A stretch of 64,000 nt of DNA from Castor canadensis (Eukaryota; Chordata; Mammalia; Rodentia; Castoridae), in the NCBI RefSeq assembly GCF_047511655.1, contig NC_133392.1, forward strand, positions 19,482,001 to 19,546,000, written 5' to 3'. The notes below the pieces were generated by a model. The model made no database searches. It had not been told where the DNA came from and saw nothing but the letters and a program-made list of their open reading frames with translations. Positions 34,856-47,900 of the stretch are shown here, piece by piece (position 1 is the stretch's first letter; each line of letters begins with the position of its first letter). The position numbers and the translations under genes were made by a program.

Positions 34856-37800
34856 CTCATTTATGTGTCGATGGGCACCTAGACTGATTCTGTAACAGCT
34901 ATTTTGAATAGTGTTGCTATAAACTTGGCGTGCGGGCACTTCTATTGTATGGTGAATTCTATTCCTTTGGATATATGCCCAGGAGTGGTATAGCAGAATC
35001 ATGCTATATGCTAGATTTCCATAGTGGCTACATTTATTTGCATTCCAACCAACAGTGTATGAGTTCCTTCCATCTCTTTCCCTGCATTACCAATATTTGT
35101 TGTTGTTTTCTTAATGATAGTCACTCTGACTGTAGTGATATGGAATCTCAATTTGTATCTTTATACCTAAGAATGTTGGTCATTATTGGCCATTTGTAGT
35201 TCTTTTGAACTGTCTGTTTGATTCATTTACCCATTTTTAAATAGGATGGTTTGCTCTTTTGATGATTAATTTTTGGAGTTCTTTATACATTCTGGTTATT
35301 AATCCCATGTCAGATGAATAGCTGGCAAAGATTTTCTTCCATTCTGTAGACTGTCTCTTCACCCTAGTAATTGTTTTCTTTGCTGTAAAGAAGATTTTTA
35401 GGTTTATGCAATCCCATTTGTCACTTCTTGCTCTTATTTCCTAAAGTATTAGAGTTGTATTCACTAAGTTGTTGCCTATCTCTGTATCTTGAAGTGTTTT
35501 CCCATTTCAGGTCTTACATCCTTTCAGGTCTTTGATCCATTTTGAATTGATTTTTTACAGAGTGAGATAGTGGATCTACTTTCAGTCTCCTACAAGTAGA
35601 TATCCAGTTTTCTCAGAAGCACCATTTGTTGAAGAGAATGTCTTTCCTTTATTGCATGTTCTTGGGACCTTTGTGTGCAATCAGATGGCTGTGGTTGTGT
35701 GGGCTTATTTCTGGGTACTTTATTCTGCTTCACTGATCTATGGTTTGTTTTTGTGTTATAACTATGCTGTTTTTGTTATTATGTCTCTGTAGTATAATTA
35801 GAAATCAGGTATTGTGATATCTCCAGTGTTGCTCTTTTTACTCAGAATTGCCCTGGCTACTCGGGGTCTTTCATCTTTCATAGGAATTTTAAGATTATTT
35901 TTTCTATTTCTATTTCTATTTTAGGTTTGTTTTTCTTTCTATGAAGGATGTCATTAGAATTTTGAAGGGGATTGTATTAAGTCCATATATTGCTTTTGGT
36001 AAAATAGCCATTTCCACAATTTTAATTCTGCCAAGCCATGAACATAGGAGGTCTTTCCATCTTCTAGGATTTTCAGTTTCATTCTTTAGTCTTTTGTAGT
36101 TTTCACAATAGGGTTTTTTCCTCCTTAGTTAACTTTATTCCTAGGTATTTTTGAGGGTATTGTAAATGGGATTACTGTCCTGCTTTCTTTCTCAGCATGT
36201 TCATTATTACTATATAGAAAAGCTACTGATTTTTGTATGCTGATTTTATACCCTACTTTACTGAAAGTATCATATCTATGAGCTTAGTAGTGGGATCTTT
36301 ATGGTATTTTAAGTATAGGATAATGTCAGCAAATAGGGAGAATTTGACTTCTTCCTTTCCTATTTCTATCCCTTTTCTTTCTCTTTATTGCTCTGGCTGA
36401 GACTTCAAGCACTAAGTTGAGTAAGAGTGGAGAAAGTGGATACCCTTATCTTTAAAGGAAATATTTTTCTCACTTAGTACAATACTGACTATAGGTTTGT
36501 CACATATAGCCTTTATTATGTTGAGATATGTTCTTTCTAGTTTTTTCTAGGTTTTTGTCATGAAGGGATGTTGAATTTTGTTAAAGGTTTTATTACATCT
36601 ATTGAGATATGGTTTTTGTCCTTGATTCTACTTATGTGCTGTATTACGTTAATTGATTTGCATATGTTGAACCATCCTTCCATCTCTAGAATGAAACCAA
36701 CTTGATCACGGTATATGGTCTTCTAAATGTGTCATTGAATTTGGTTTGCAAGTATTTTACTGAGAATTTTTGCGTTTATGTTCATCCAGAAAATTGGTTT
36801 ACAGTTTTGTGGGGTTTTGTTTTACATTTAACTGGTTTTGGTATCAGAGTAATAGTGGCTTCATAGAATGAGTTTGGTTGCATTCCTTCCCTTTCTATTT
36901 TGTGGACTAGTTTAAGGAGCATTGATAGAAGTTCTTCTTTATAGGTCTGATAGGATTCATCAGTGAATCTGCCCAGTCCTGGGCTTTTCTTTGTTGATAG
37001 ACTCTTTTTGTTTCAATCCCATTACTCGTTACAGATGTTTAAATTATTTAAAGGCACTTGGTTCAATTTTAGTCTGTCATATGTTTCTAGAAATTTATCC
37101 GTTTCTTCTAGATTTTCTAGAATCTTGAGTTTTCAAAATATTCCCTGAATAATCCTCTGAATTTTACTGGTGTCTCTAATTTGGTTCTTTCCTGCTTTTC
37201 TTTTGAGTAGTTTGGTTACAGGTTTGTCAATCTTATTTTTCAAAAGATCTTTTGTTTTATTGATTCTTTATACTATTGTTTTAGTCTCCATTACATTAAT
37301 TTCTGCCCTGATCTTTCTTTCTTTCCCTCTACTACTTTGGGGTTTGGCTTATTATTTTTCTAAGAGCTTTACCATCATTAGGTTATTTGAGGTCTAATTT
37401 TTTTTAAATATAGGCACTCATAACTATAAACTTCCCTTTTAAGAATTGCCTTTGCTGCATCCTACAATTTCTGATGTTATGTTTTCATTTTCATTTGATT
37501 CTAGGAATTTTTAAGTTCCTTCCCTCATTTCTTCAATGACCCTACTACTAATCAAACGTGTATAGTTCAATCCCCATGTGTTTGTATAGTGCTTTTTTTA
37601 GTTTCTCTTGCTATTGATTTAATTCTATTATGATCTGATAAGATACAAGAAATTATTTCAGCTTTCTTTTATTAACACTTGTTTTCTGGAATTAAACGTG
37701 ATCTATTTTGGAGAACATTCCATGGGCTGTTGAGGTGTGTTCTCCATCTGTTGGATGGAATACTCTGTAAATGTCTGTTAAATCCATTTGATCTATGGTG

Positions 37801-38705
37801 CAGTTTAATCTTGATGATACCCTGTTGATTTGTTTTGTCTGGATGATCTATTGATAAGAAGAGAATACTGAAGACACACACTATTATTATATCCCACTTA
37901 CCTTGCCCTTTATGTCCAGTAGGTTTGTTTTCTGAAATTGGGTGCACCAACATTCTTTCTTAATTCTCATCTGTTTATCTATTCCTCGATTTCTTTCCTG
38001 AGTACTCATGATTTTGTGTTTCTTCCTCACCTGTGTGTAGGATTCCTTTAAGTGTCTTATGCAATGCTGGCTTATTGGTCAGGAATTGCTTTAGTTTGTG
38101 CTTATCCGGAAAGTCTTTATTACTCCATTGATTTTAAAGGATAATTTTGCTGCATATTGTAATCTTGGTTGGCAGTTATTTACTTTCCGAGCTTAAAATA
38201 TTTCATTTTATGCTTTCCTGTCTCTTAAGAGTTTCTTCTGAGAGGTCAGATATGATTCTGATGGGTTTGTTGTTTTTCTCTTGCAGCTTTCAGTGTTCTT
38301 TGTTCTGTAGTCATAGCATTTTAACAATAATGTGATATGGAGAGGTTCTTTTCTGGTGTTGTCTGTTTGGGGTTCTAAATGCCTCCTATACGTGGATATC
38401 CATATCTTTTCCCAGAATTGAGAAATTTTCTGCTATAACTTCACTAAATAGGTTTTCTATGCCTTTAGTTTGTATCTCAGCTCCTTCTTCAAGCTCATAG
38501 ACTCTTAGGTTTGGTCTCTTGATCATGTCTCAAGTCCTTAAAAGTTATGCCCATTCTTGTTTTTCTTTATTGCTGTTGTCTGAATGTGATGTTCTTCAAT
38601 GTTGTATTCAATCTCTGATATTATTCATCTTGATCCAGTCTATTTGGGATGTTTTAAACTGTGGGTTTTTCTATAAACTTGATTTTTCCATTTCCAACTT
38701 TTTTA

Positions 38706-38947
38706 TTGTTGTGCTGGGTGGAGGTACATTGTAACATTTACAAAGGTTCTTACAATGTATCAGATATATCATCCTTGAATTCACCTTAACTGTTCTCCTT
38801 CATCCCCGCTTCCCCGCTTCCTGGAACAGTTTAAACAGGTATCATTTTTGCATGTACATACCTGTGTATACATTATTTGCACCATACTCATCCTCCTTCC
38901 CCTTTCCCCACTAACTCTCCCCTCTCACCAGTGAAGCTTTTTTTTTT
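38706..38947 (-). repeat. LINE-1 3'UTR fragment nested in the longer LINE-1
   Basis: 'gtgctgggtggaggtacatt' through 'ctctcaccagtgaagc' resembles the L1 3'UTR type also seen at 57594-57830 ('catttccacatatgcctac'). It interrupts ORF1-side L1 sequence that resumes at about 38960. Confidence 0.55.
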
Positions 38948-39240
38948 AAAGAATCTAAATTTCCTTGCTGAATTTTTTCATCCTGGTGTTGACTTTCTTC
39001 TCCAGGTATTCCCTTACTCCATTCATCTACTTGAATCCTCTTTTAGGTCACCATTCATTTTTAAAACTAGGCTTTTGAATTCTTTGTCCAGCATTTCAAC
39101 CATTTCAGTATCTTTGGGTTTGGTTACTGAAGAGTTATGGGCATTTGAAATCATATTCACTTGCCTTTTCATATGTTTCTAGGCTATGATTTTCACGTCT
39201 ATTAGGACATCTCTTCTGGTTTTATTAGGGGAATATCTTA

Positions 39241-40400
39241 GTGAGCAGCCTTCTCTTAAGTGCTAAATCCTCAGTACCACTCACAAAGAAGAAAACAAAC
39301 CACCAAAACAACAGCAACACTATTCAGTCTGGTGGTTTATGTGGGCTGAGGGCCAGAGTAGTCAAGGGTCAGTTGTCAGCTTCAGGGCTGCATTTACTTG
39401 AAAAGCTTCCCTTTTTTGCATTCCCAGAGCTGCTGCTGACCCCAAAGAACATTGCAGCCTGTGGACCACACAGCTTTCCAGTCACTCTAGACTCCCCAAT
39501 GTGTGTACCCAATGGTGGCAAATGTCTAAGCCAAGGACATTTGCCCCAAGTGCATAGGAACATGGGGGAATCAAAACACTGAGAGCTGCATTGGATGGGA
39601 AGAACTGAAGGAACTCTGTGCTATGCTTGCCAGTTTCAGAGCATTCAGATCCTGTTCAGGGTAAGTCACCTGTGAAAAGGACAACTTTCAGAAAATAGTG
39701 ATCCACTTAACCCGAATATAGAGTTCTTTGTCATTTGGCAGCAAACTACACACCTGGGAGGCAGCTCCAGAGGCCCAACAATCTGTTCACAAGGTCTTGG
39801 AACTCAGTCTCTGTCATGATCCATAGGTGATGGAATTTGCTCCTCACCACAAATAGCAGAGCCACCAACCACTGAACCCCTCAGAGCCTTAATTCTCTGC
39901 TGCCCAAACATCTCAAAGAGTCCATGTCCAACCCTCCTCCTCCCCATGACCACTTCTCATGGCTGTAACTCACACAATCAGAGTCCCTAGGCTCTTTGAC
40001 TTATGATTGTTCCTTGTTTTCAGGTATCCAGAGTAGGTCAGTCTCAAAACAAAAGGTCCCCTCTCAAGATGGTGCTCAGGTATAGCTGAGATCTCGGGAG
40101 TGATAAAATTTATTTCTTCTCCAAAGCTGGCCTATCATGCAGGAGTCACCGTCACAATAAATCTCTGGATTTAAGGCTGAGACTCAGGGCTTATCCTGCA
40201 GCCAGGACTGCAAGTCTTGTCACCAGAAGTACCTGGCTTACATTATGACTTTGCTTCCCCCCCTTCTGTGGAGGAAGGGTTGAAGCTGGGGTATGCTTCC
40301 TGCTTTTCTCATTTAGCCTGTTTCTCCTATGCATATGACGCTAGAAATTTCCCTGTAGCCACTTTCATTACAATCCTCAAATTTTGATTAGCTGTATTTG
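39241..40400. other. Unclassified, possibly the 5'UTR of the neighbouring LINE-1
   Basis: A relatively GC-rich block directly next to the ORF1 side of the antisense L1 is where an L1 5'UTR would lie. 39262-39318 contains a SINE-tail-like piece ('cctcagtaccactcacaaag'). I cannot confirm the 5'UTR by eye. No host gene is seen. Confidence 0.35.
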
Positions 40401-40799
40401 TCATTTTTAGTCCAAAATATTTTTTGAGTTAAAAAACCCAAAGGTTAAAAAATGACCCAAAACAGATGTGTTACTTAGAAGTGTGTGAACCTCTAGTTTT
40501 TCTGATAGAAGGGGGGAAACCCCCACTATAATAGTGGATTTGTCCTTGCAGTCGTTTTTGCTCTATACATTTTAATGAACTAGATCTTAGCCACCCATGC
40601 AATATTTTCAAGAACTGACCTTTAATCATGATACTGCCCCTCCTTATCTTTGATACTCTAGTTTGCTTTGTCTGAAACTAATATAATCAACTTCAATTAA
40701 CATTAACAATGGCATGTGTTTCTCCATCCCTTTGGTATCTGTTTAAAGTAATTTTCCTGTTGGTCACATACAGTTGGATCTTGTTTCTTGATTTGCAAG

Positions 40800-40905
40800 T
40801 TTACCTTTTTTTCTTGAGGCAGGGTTGTGCAACCCAGGTTGACCTTGAACTCCCAAGTCTCATGCATGCTGAGACTAAAGATGCATATCATCAGCTATCA
40901 GATGT
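40800..40905 (-). repeat. B1-like SINE in old LINE-1
   Basis: Antisense 'cttgaggcagggttgtgcaa', 'cccaggttgaccttgaactc' and 'catgctgagactaaag'. Confidence 0.7.
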
Positions 40906-41082
40906 TTTTGAGTTGGTACACTGAGAACATATTGTTGATACAGTTGGATTAAAATCTACTGCATTTGTCATTCTGTACTTGTGACCTGATCTTTGTTTTC
41001 TGTATTTCTCTGCCTGCCTTCTTTGGTTTGAATTAAACATTATATACCATCCCCCTCTTCTCAATATAACAAGTATATAAGG

Positions 41083-41170
41083 GTTAGGGCACAGCTCAAG
41101 TGGTAAAATGTCTGCCTAGCAAATCTAAGGCACTGAACTCAAACTCCATTATGATTAAAAAAATTTTTAA
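41083..41170 (+). repeat. ID-like SINE
   Basis: 'ggcacagctcaagtggtaaa' and 'cactgaactcaaactccatt', then an A-rich tail. Confidence 0.75.
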
Positions 41171-41436
41171 TTTCAATTGTTTTGGCTGATACATAAGAAC
41201 AAAAACTGCAGATATTTATGGGGTCTCATGTGATGTTTAAATACATGTATACACTGCATGTTTAAATAGGGGTAAACATCACTCCCTTATGGAAAAAAAA
41301 ATCCAAAATCCTTTCTCCTAGCATGACTTTCATTTACCTTCATTTTTCCTATTCAAATGTTCTTCCTTTTTGTAGATTCAAGTTTCTGACCTGTCCATCA
41401 TTCTCCTCTCTTAAGGACTTTTTACATTTCTTGGGA

Positions 41437-41522
41437 GTCTTATTTTGCAATGGTGAGGATCAAACCCAGGGCCTCTTTCAATCTAGGCAAGTGCTCTACC
41501 ATTGAACTACATCCTCAGCCTT
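41437..41522 (-). repeat. ID-like SINE
   Basis: Antisense 'ggtgaggatcaaacccaggg' and 'ctaggcaagtgctctaccat'. Confidence 0.8.
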
Positions 41523-42890
41523 ATTTTCCCTTTTGATGGATAATTTATAATTATCTATTGAAATAAGATAGCAAATGCTAGGTTTTTTCCCCTCAGCACT
41601 TTATTTTGCTACATGCTCATTTCATAATTTTTAAAGTCTGATATGATTTTCCTTGTTCTAGTATAAGGTTTTCTTGTTTTTTTCTGGTTTCTTTCCTATT
41701 TTTATCTTTAATTTTCTGCAATTTGAATACAATATGCTGAGATGTAGAATTTTGGGTATTTTTCCTGCTTGGTGTTGAGCTTACTTAATCCATGGTTTGG
41801 TTTCTGACCTTTTGAGAATTCTCAGTCATTACTGCTCAAGAATATATGTTTCCTTCTTGTATTTACATTAAATGTATTAAATCTTTGTGTTGTCCCAGTT
41901 CTTAGAAACTGGGTTTCATTTGGGAAATTTCTACTGACTTATTTTCAAGCTCACTGATTCCATTTTCACCTGTGTCCATTCTACCATGAGCCCATCAGAA
42001 GCACTCATCGTTTTATTTCTAGTATTTGAGTCTCTTGTTTAGAATTTGATTATGTATTTGTATTTACATGCTATTTTTCATGAGAGCCCTTAGCTTATTA
42101 ACCATATTCTAAGTTAGCGACCTGATAGCTGCTAACATCTCTTGTCATATCTGAACCTGGATCTGATGGTTGCACTGTTTTCAAATTGTTTTTACTGTTT
42201 TGGTATGTTTTATGATTTGTTAGAAACTAGATATGATATGCTGGTAGAAGCAGCTAAGGTAAACAGGTGTTCAGTGATGTAGTCCTAAAATGAGTGGCAT
42301 TCTATATAATCCTATGATTAGGTCAATCTCTTAGTGAGCCTGTGTTTCTGGACTCTAACTTTCACAAATGCCTAGTTTCCCCTCCTCTATCTCCCCAGGT
42401 AAGTGGGACAGGAAGGCTGGAATAGGGTTTCTCCCTTCTCTCAAATGGAAAGCTAAAGGTTATTTCCCTTTCCCCAGAATGGCTAGGATCTGGTAAAAGT
42501 TTCTTTGAAGGCCAGGCCTTACAAAACAGAAGGCTCTGTAGTATTTAAAAATTGGTCCTTTTCCCCCACTCTTTAAAAACATTTTCCCCCCAGTCTCCAT
42601 TATGAGGTCCCAGTAGGGCTCCTGGAGATAAAACTCAGAAGAGATGAGGGCCCTTTGGAGTTCATTTTTAATTTAAAAATATTGGTCAGAGACATTGAAT
42701 ATATTCACGGTATACAACACGGTGATGATATATCTATACATTGCACATTGACTAATCACAAACATAGCTATCACTATTCCCACAGAATTTTAGGCTAACA
42801 TATCCACATAATCTAATAGTTTGTCAATTAGTTCAGGGTTTTCCCACCCAGGCACTCATTTCCATAGTTTTCTTGTGGATTTCTGCTCCA

Positions 42891-43480
42891 GTAAGTTATG
42901 ATTCTGTCTACGATTTGGGGATGGGGTAGCGATTTGTCCTGTGACCTCCATTCTCTGATGAGTCTAAGAGTTGATTTTCAGTTTTAATTTTCTACTTGCT
43001 AGGACAAAGCGACAACTTTCAAGCTCCTTAAATGCTGGACCAAAAACGAAGTTTTTTAAACATCATTTATCAACCTCTTAATAATCTAGAAAGTTTACTA
43101 TGTTGTTTGCATCACTCAAACGTAAGTTTCATAATTGTTAACTGTGGGCTGTTATTTTCATGAGTATATACTACACAGAAATCAGTGCCTGCATGCCAGC
43201 AAGTGTTCAGATATTTGCTGAATGAGTATGTACACTACTTCTTCCCAAGAAACAGGATATAGAAAAAAAAACCTACTAGCCTCAGTTTTCCAAGGATATA
43301 TACTTTCTAATTCTAGAACACAGGAACAAATGAATGTAGTTATGTTAATCCTCCTACAAAAAACAACTATGGTAACTTTATTTACATATACATGTTCTAT
43401 GGTCTTGGGAGTAAATGTAATTTTACTACAACACTTATTACACCCTTGTCCCCCTGAATTCATTTAAGCCGATCAGGCTT
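42891..43480. other. Intergenic DNA, nothing recognised
   Basis: Low-GC, unique-looking sequence. Overlapping short frames lie on both strands and none has family resemblance. Confidence 0.4.
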
Positions 43481-43483
43481 GGC

Positions 43484-43678
43484 GTTTTGGTGCTGCTGGT
43501 GTTTGAACTTGCTAGGCAGGGGCTCTACCACTTGAGCCCATCCACATTCCTTTTTGCTTTAGGTATTTTTCAGATAGGGTCTCAAAAATTTTGCCTTGGT
43601 GGGCCTTGGGTTTCAATATTCCCAATGTCCACCTCCCGGGTAGCTGGGATTACAGCCTTGAGCCACTGTGCCCAGCCA
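43484..43678 (-). repeat. Dimeric rodent SINE
   Basis: Antisense 'tgtttgaacttgctaggcag', 'ctaccacttgagccca' and 'agctgggattacagccttga'. Confidence 0.85.
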
Positions 43679-44286
43679 TCCATTTCTTAGTTACCGTTAC
43701 ACACACAGCTGCAAACAATCTCTTCCCAAGCAGAAACTTAAAAGGACATGCTCACAGCTCACAACCAGTCAATGTGAGACAAAAGAACACTGTACTTGCT
43801 CAGAGAGGTACTTCCCAGTTTCTGTATCTGGGAGTTGGGGGACAGCCATAGCAATAAAACAGCTAAGAATTTTATTACCTATGAACAGGAACACTATCCA
43901 AATAAAAATAAAAGTATATAAACTATTTATCACAGATTCAAGTCTTGCTCTTAAAGTTTTGTACATATTATCTTGCATTTGGCTTAAAAGAAGGAAAGAT
44001 GTGTTAAACTGTTCAAAGTTTTAGTTAAACCATAAATTTAAAAAACTTAGTTAAACCAAGCTTATGGTTTTTCAAATTGGAAGGATTTGGCTTTCGTCTG
44101 CTTGACCTATTTCAACCAGGGCAGGAGAGATTCTGAGGTTTAGATGGTGAGGCAATACAGTGGAATAGAAAGAATACAGATTAAGTAGTCAGATAACTCA
44201 GGTTTTAATTTCATTGATGACATGATACTGCATGTGTAACTCACTGACTTTGCTTATATAGTCTGTTATCTTCAAAATAAAAGCAA

Positions 44287-44381
44287 TGGAATCAGGTGTG
44301 GCTCAAGCAGTAGCGTACATGCCTTGCAAGCATGAAGTCCTGAGTTCAAACCCCAGTACTAGGAAAAAAAAAAAAAAAAGG
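44287..44381 (+). repeat. ID-like SINE with long A tail
   Basis: 'gtggctcaagcagtagcgta' and 'gagttcaaaccccagtacta', then a run of about 16 A. Confidence 0.85.
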
Positions 44382-45370
44382 AAAAAATCAGCTTTTTTGC
44401 TTAATGTACAACCAACTCAAAAAAGGAAAAGTGGCAAAAACACCAAGATTGTCATGGCAGGTTTTTAAAAGTTAAGAAATTTGCATCTTCCATAAAGTCC
44501 AAAATTCATGGTTGAGATGAAATCCTGGTATTCTAAATTATTTTTAAAAATTTTTTAGAACAATAGAGAGAAAAAAGGCAAAGCTATAAATATGCTAAGG
44601 TAGTCAAGGACAAGAAAACAACTTGAAGTCTTCCTTTGAAAGAGTATGCAGTACTATACGTTAAAAAGCTGGCAGTTACGTGATACTCAAATGCACTGAA
44701 AATGCAATCTCTATGAATGAGTAATTGAACCAGAAAACATATGCATACACATAAAATGAAAAAAGCAAGCTAAAATTCTCAGAAATCTTATCTACACTAC
44801 CTAATGAATGTGATAACACTATGCCTTGTGAAAAGCAGATTGTACAAAAACAGAAAAGTTGAAAAATTGATTTAGTTTTCATCTGCAATCCAAATAAAGG
44901 ATAACTTGGAAGAATTCTTGGGTGTGCGGTTGTTCTTTTGACATTGACATTAAAGGCAAAAATGTATAATTTATTAATTGTTTCTAAGACAATACTCACT
45001 GAAAGAAAACCAAAGTCTGCGAACATCTTGGAAAAAGGTGGTAATTACCCCCAAATTCAGGCTCATCCTTAATTCATGTTAAGATTTTATTTTCTATAAA
45101 CCTCTACCAATCCAAGTACATAGGTACTTTTTAAAAAGGCGATCAGTGTTTTCAATTGCCTCATGATAGCTTTTACTCAGCAGTTGCAGGAAGCGATTCA
45201 AAGGTTGAAAAGAATTGAATTCTGAATGGAACTGGATTTTTTTTTCCAGAGCAGACGTGAACTCTATTAGCAGAAATACCTATGTGTCTGTAGCATCTGT
45301 TTGACAATAAAGATTATAGGCTATTCAATTTTCCATCAAGAATAGTCCTAGTTAAAATTACATGGACTCT
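44382..45370. other. Intergenic DNA, nothing recognised
   Basis: AT-rich and unique-looking. A minus-strand frame of 116 codons at 44676-45026 is hydrophobic and unlike any family I know, and has no supporting context. Confidence 0.4.
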
Positions 45371-45373
45371 ATG

Positions 45374-45460
45374 GGCTGGGGGCATGGCTCAAGTGGTAAT
45401 ATGCTTGTTTAGCATGCACAAAGTCTGGATTTATCCCCAGATCTGCATAAATAAATTAAA
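45374..45460 (+). repeat. ID-like SINE
   Basis: 'gggcatggctcaagtggtaa' and 'ctggatttatccccagatct'. Confidence 0.75.
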
Positions 45461-45633
45461 CAAATATAAATAATATACATTCAAACTGCAATGAAAAACT
45501 TCAGCAGAATAACCCCCAAACTAGAGAAAAAACAAAGTTTCTTGACAAAGTGGTCAAGAAATCAGGTCAGCCTGATTTGAAACACATAATCTTATTTTGA
45601 TTTTTTTCAACCTTGTGCTTTTGCCATTTCTCC

Positions 45634-46025
45634 TGTAGGAATTAAAGACCCTCAGGTGCCAAAAACAGACACATGAGACAGAAAAAATTTGATAAGGCAA
45701 ATTCTTTAGATCAAAAGGGTGCAACAAGCATGTACTCACTCCAGCTGAGCAGACATGCGGAGCACACAATGGCTGACAGTGGCTCCTTATATCCCTGATG
45801 CAGTTGTACCTGCCCCTCACCTGGGATTTGTCCAGGTCAAAAGTTCACCATATTTCTTGATTGGCTAAAAGGCTTAGGGGATGGGTCAGGGCACATAATT
45901 TGACGGGCAATTTTCGTGGGCAATGGGACTGTACAAGAATCTGGAAGAAAACAGGAACCCTTTAAGCTATACAAGTCACCTAAAATGGCGACCTAAGGAA
46001 TTTTAAGTAATCTAAGAGGGTGACA
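45634..46025 (-). repeat. Probable solo LTR of an endogenous retrovirus
   Basis: On the minus strand a U3 with a CCAATC box and a GC-balanced middle leads to 'gggatataagga' (TATA), then 'ctcatgtgtctgtttttggc', an R/U5-like segment. Size (about 0.39 kb) and layout fit an LTR. No internal retroviral region adjoins it. The borders are estimates and I see no clear target-site repeat, so it is an old fossil of uncertain class. Confidence 0.5.
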
Positions 46026-46104
46026 TATACTTTGATAGAAAAGACTTTTTCTTACACTCCCTCTGTAGTATATTCAAACATATGTACACATAAGACTAAT
46101 CCCA

Positions 46105-46235
46105 GTCTGAGCACGTTTTTCTTGGAGACAGGATCTAGCTATGTACCTCAGGCTGGCCTTGAATATATAATCCTCCTGCCTCAACCTTCTGAGTGCTGGG
46201 ATTATAAACCGGAGAAATCATGCCTGGCTCTGAGT
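46105..46235 (-). repeat. B1-like SINE
   Basis: Antisense 'ggagacaggatctagctatg', 'ggctggccttgaatatataa' and 'gagtgctgggattata'. Confidence 0.85.
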
Positions 46236-47620
46236 GCTACTTTTTGTCATAAACACAGCCATTAGATTCTTAAAAACTAAGCATTAAAAACTCACTTTCC
46301 TTTTTTTTTCCCCTAGGTAACATTAAAATTGGGATTTTCTTAACCACTTTTTAAATTAGTGATAAAATGTGAATTTTTAAGAAGAACCCAGAAAGATTAT
46401 TCTCTCTCATCTCAGCAGGAACACTTGAAAATAACTGCACGGCAAGTGAAATCTTTTAACAGATTTCTGGACACTTGTAATGCCTTCTGAAGATGTTATT
46501 TGTATCTGCTCAGATATAATGCATTTATAATTCAAAGCATAATATATTACCCAGATTTTTTAAACTCCTGTAAAAACCAGTTTAAGAGTTTAGTGTAATC
46601 ACTTTAATAAACTGAATTCACAGACAATAATTGCTTAAATTTAATCTATTGCTTTATAATAATATTCTTTAACTCAGGGTCTTTTGTGTATTACCTTAGA
46701 ACCCCTCCTAAACACTGGCATTCTTATTCCTAGGCCTGAATTTTGCTCGCAAGGCTAAGACCATGATGGACCAGATCATTAAGTCTGGGTCAAAGATGTG
46801 GTAAAAACAAAAGCACAAACACCTTGCTAGTTATCACAAAGCTAGTCTATTCCAGAAAATTAATTACAAAGTAAAAAGATAACAAAAACAAAAGAGAAAA
46901 GTCCATTTAAGTGGAGGTGTCAAGAAAGCAACTGACCACTTTAATCTGATTAAATAATTGATTAAATAATTCGAATCTGGAAAAGAACAAAAAGTTTAAA
47001 AATTCAGAAAAATAAGTTCAATACATAGAGTACAATTCTAGAGAGAAGATTTACTACAATCAAACTTGAATGAAAGTACGAACAGTCGTAAGATTATTGA
47101 AAAGACAATGAAGAGTTGCCTTTTTCTCTATCTGGCACATTCCACCCAATTCTATGGGGAAATAAAATTTCTCCATTTCTATTTCAGCTACTCAGTTTTT
47201 GTAAGTTCCACTCTATGTACACAGAAGTTAATTGTTGGAGTTCACTAAAATCCCATTCTCTTCCAACTCTATACTATTTCCCCAGGGAATCCTTGTTTCA
47301 ATAACTATCTTTATGGTGGATTACATTTCCATTATTTTGGCAGTACTCAGTTATGAAACAAGGGCCTCGAGCTTGCTATTGTTTGAGCCATACCCCCAGT
47401 CCAGGTCTAACTTTCTCAGAACCAGATTAAAGTACACAATTGTTTGACATTTCTACTTGCTGTCCCACAGGTACCAGAACACATCATCTCCCAATCATCA
47501 AACTAGTTTAGTAAACACACCCAAACACTTAAGCCACATAGAGTAATCTTACAATTTGATTACCCAACCAATCAAATTCTATTTCTTCCTAAAAGGTCCT
47601 TTAATATTAATTTCTCCCAA
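46236..47620. other. Intergenic DNA with a SINE scrap
   Basis: A fragment at about 47345-47402 ('gtactcagttatgaaacaag' to 'tgagccatacccccagt') looks like half of an antisense ID-type SINE. The rest is AT-rich and unrecognised. Confidence 0.4.
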
Positions 47621-47624
47621 ACCC

Positions 47625-47900
47625 TACTGCTACAATCCCAGTTGAAGCCATTGTTATCACTCATCTGGATTACTCCAACAACTTCCCATCCGGCTTCTTG
47701 GCCTCTACCTTTAATTCACTTCAATCCATTCTTTTGAAGGTAGCCAGAGTGATTTTAAAAACTGTATCAAAGACTCTTAGGAGGAAAGACAAAATTTAAT
47801 CATGTTCACAGGATTAATACTTCTTTGGTAAAATTTCTCCAATCAGTTTCTATTGGGTAGGATCTTCTTTAACCTTATAATTTTATTGTGAAATATTTAA
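47625..47900 (+). repeat. LINE-2 fragment
   Basis: 'ctggattactccaacaactt', 'cttggcctctacctttaatt' and 'tagccagagtgattttaaaa' follow the order of the L2 3' region. Confidence 0.6.

Larger units (their letters stand above)
34525..39240 (-). repeat. LINE-1, long antisense copy with nested insertions
   Basis: From the right, ORF1-side sequence, the ORF1-ORF2 spacer, the ORF2 endonuclease region (about 37.7-38 kb), reverse transcriptase (about 35.8-37.4 kb) and a 3'UTR near 34.5-35 kb can all be followed in antisense. Frames are interrupted throughout. It is broken up by a SINE (34771-34855) and by an L1 3'UTR piece (38706-38947). It is better preserved than its L1 neighbours on both sides. Confidence 0.8.
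40401..42890 (-). repeat. Old LINE-1 fragments (endonuclease, spacer and ORF1 side; then a 3' end)
   Basis: 40560-41060 matches antisense L1 endonuclease/spacer sequence ('gtctgaaactaatataatca'). 41690-42300 matches the ORF1/5' side ('gagcccatcagaagcactca'). 41190-41280 and 42655-42880 look like antisense L1 3' ends ('ggtatacaacacggtgatga'). All are heavily mutated. Confidence 0.65.

Noticed and set aside
32900-42890. One old LINE-1 split in two by insertion of the younger one (34.5-40.4 kb)
   Set aside because: The two old pieces do not abut: the middle of ORF2 is missing between them, so a simple nested insertion is not shown.
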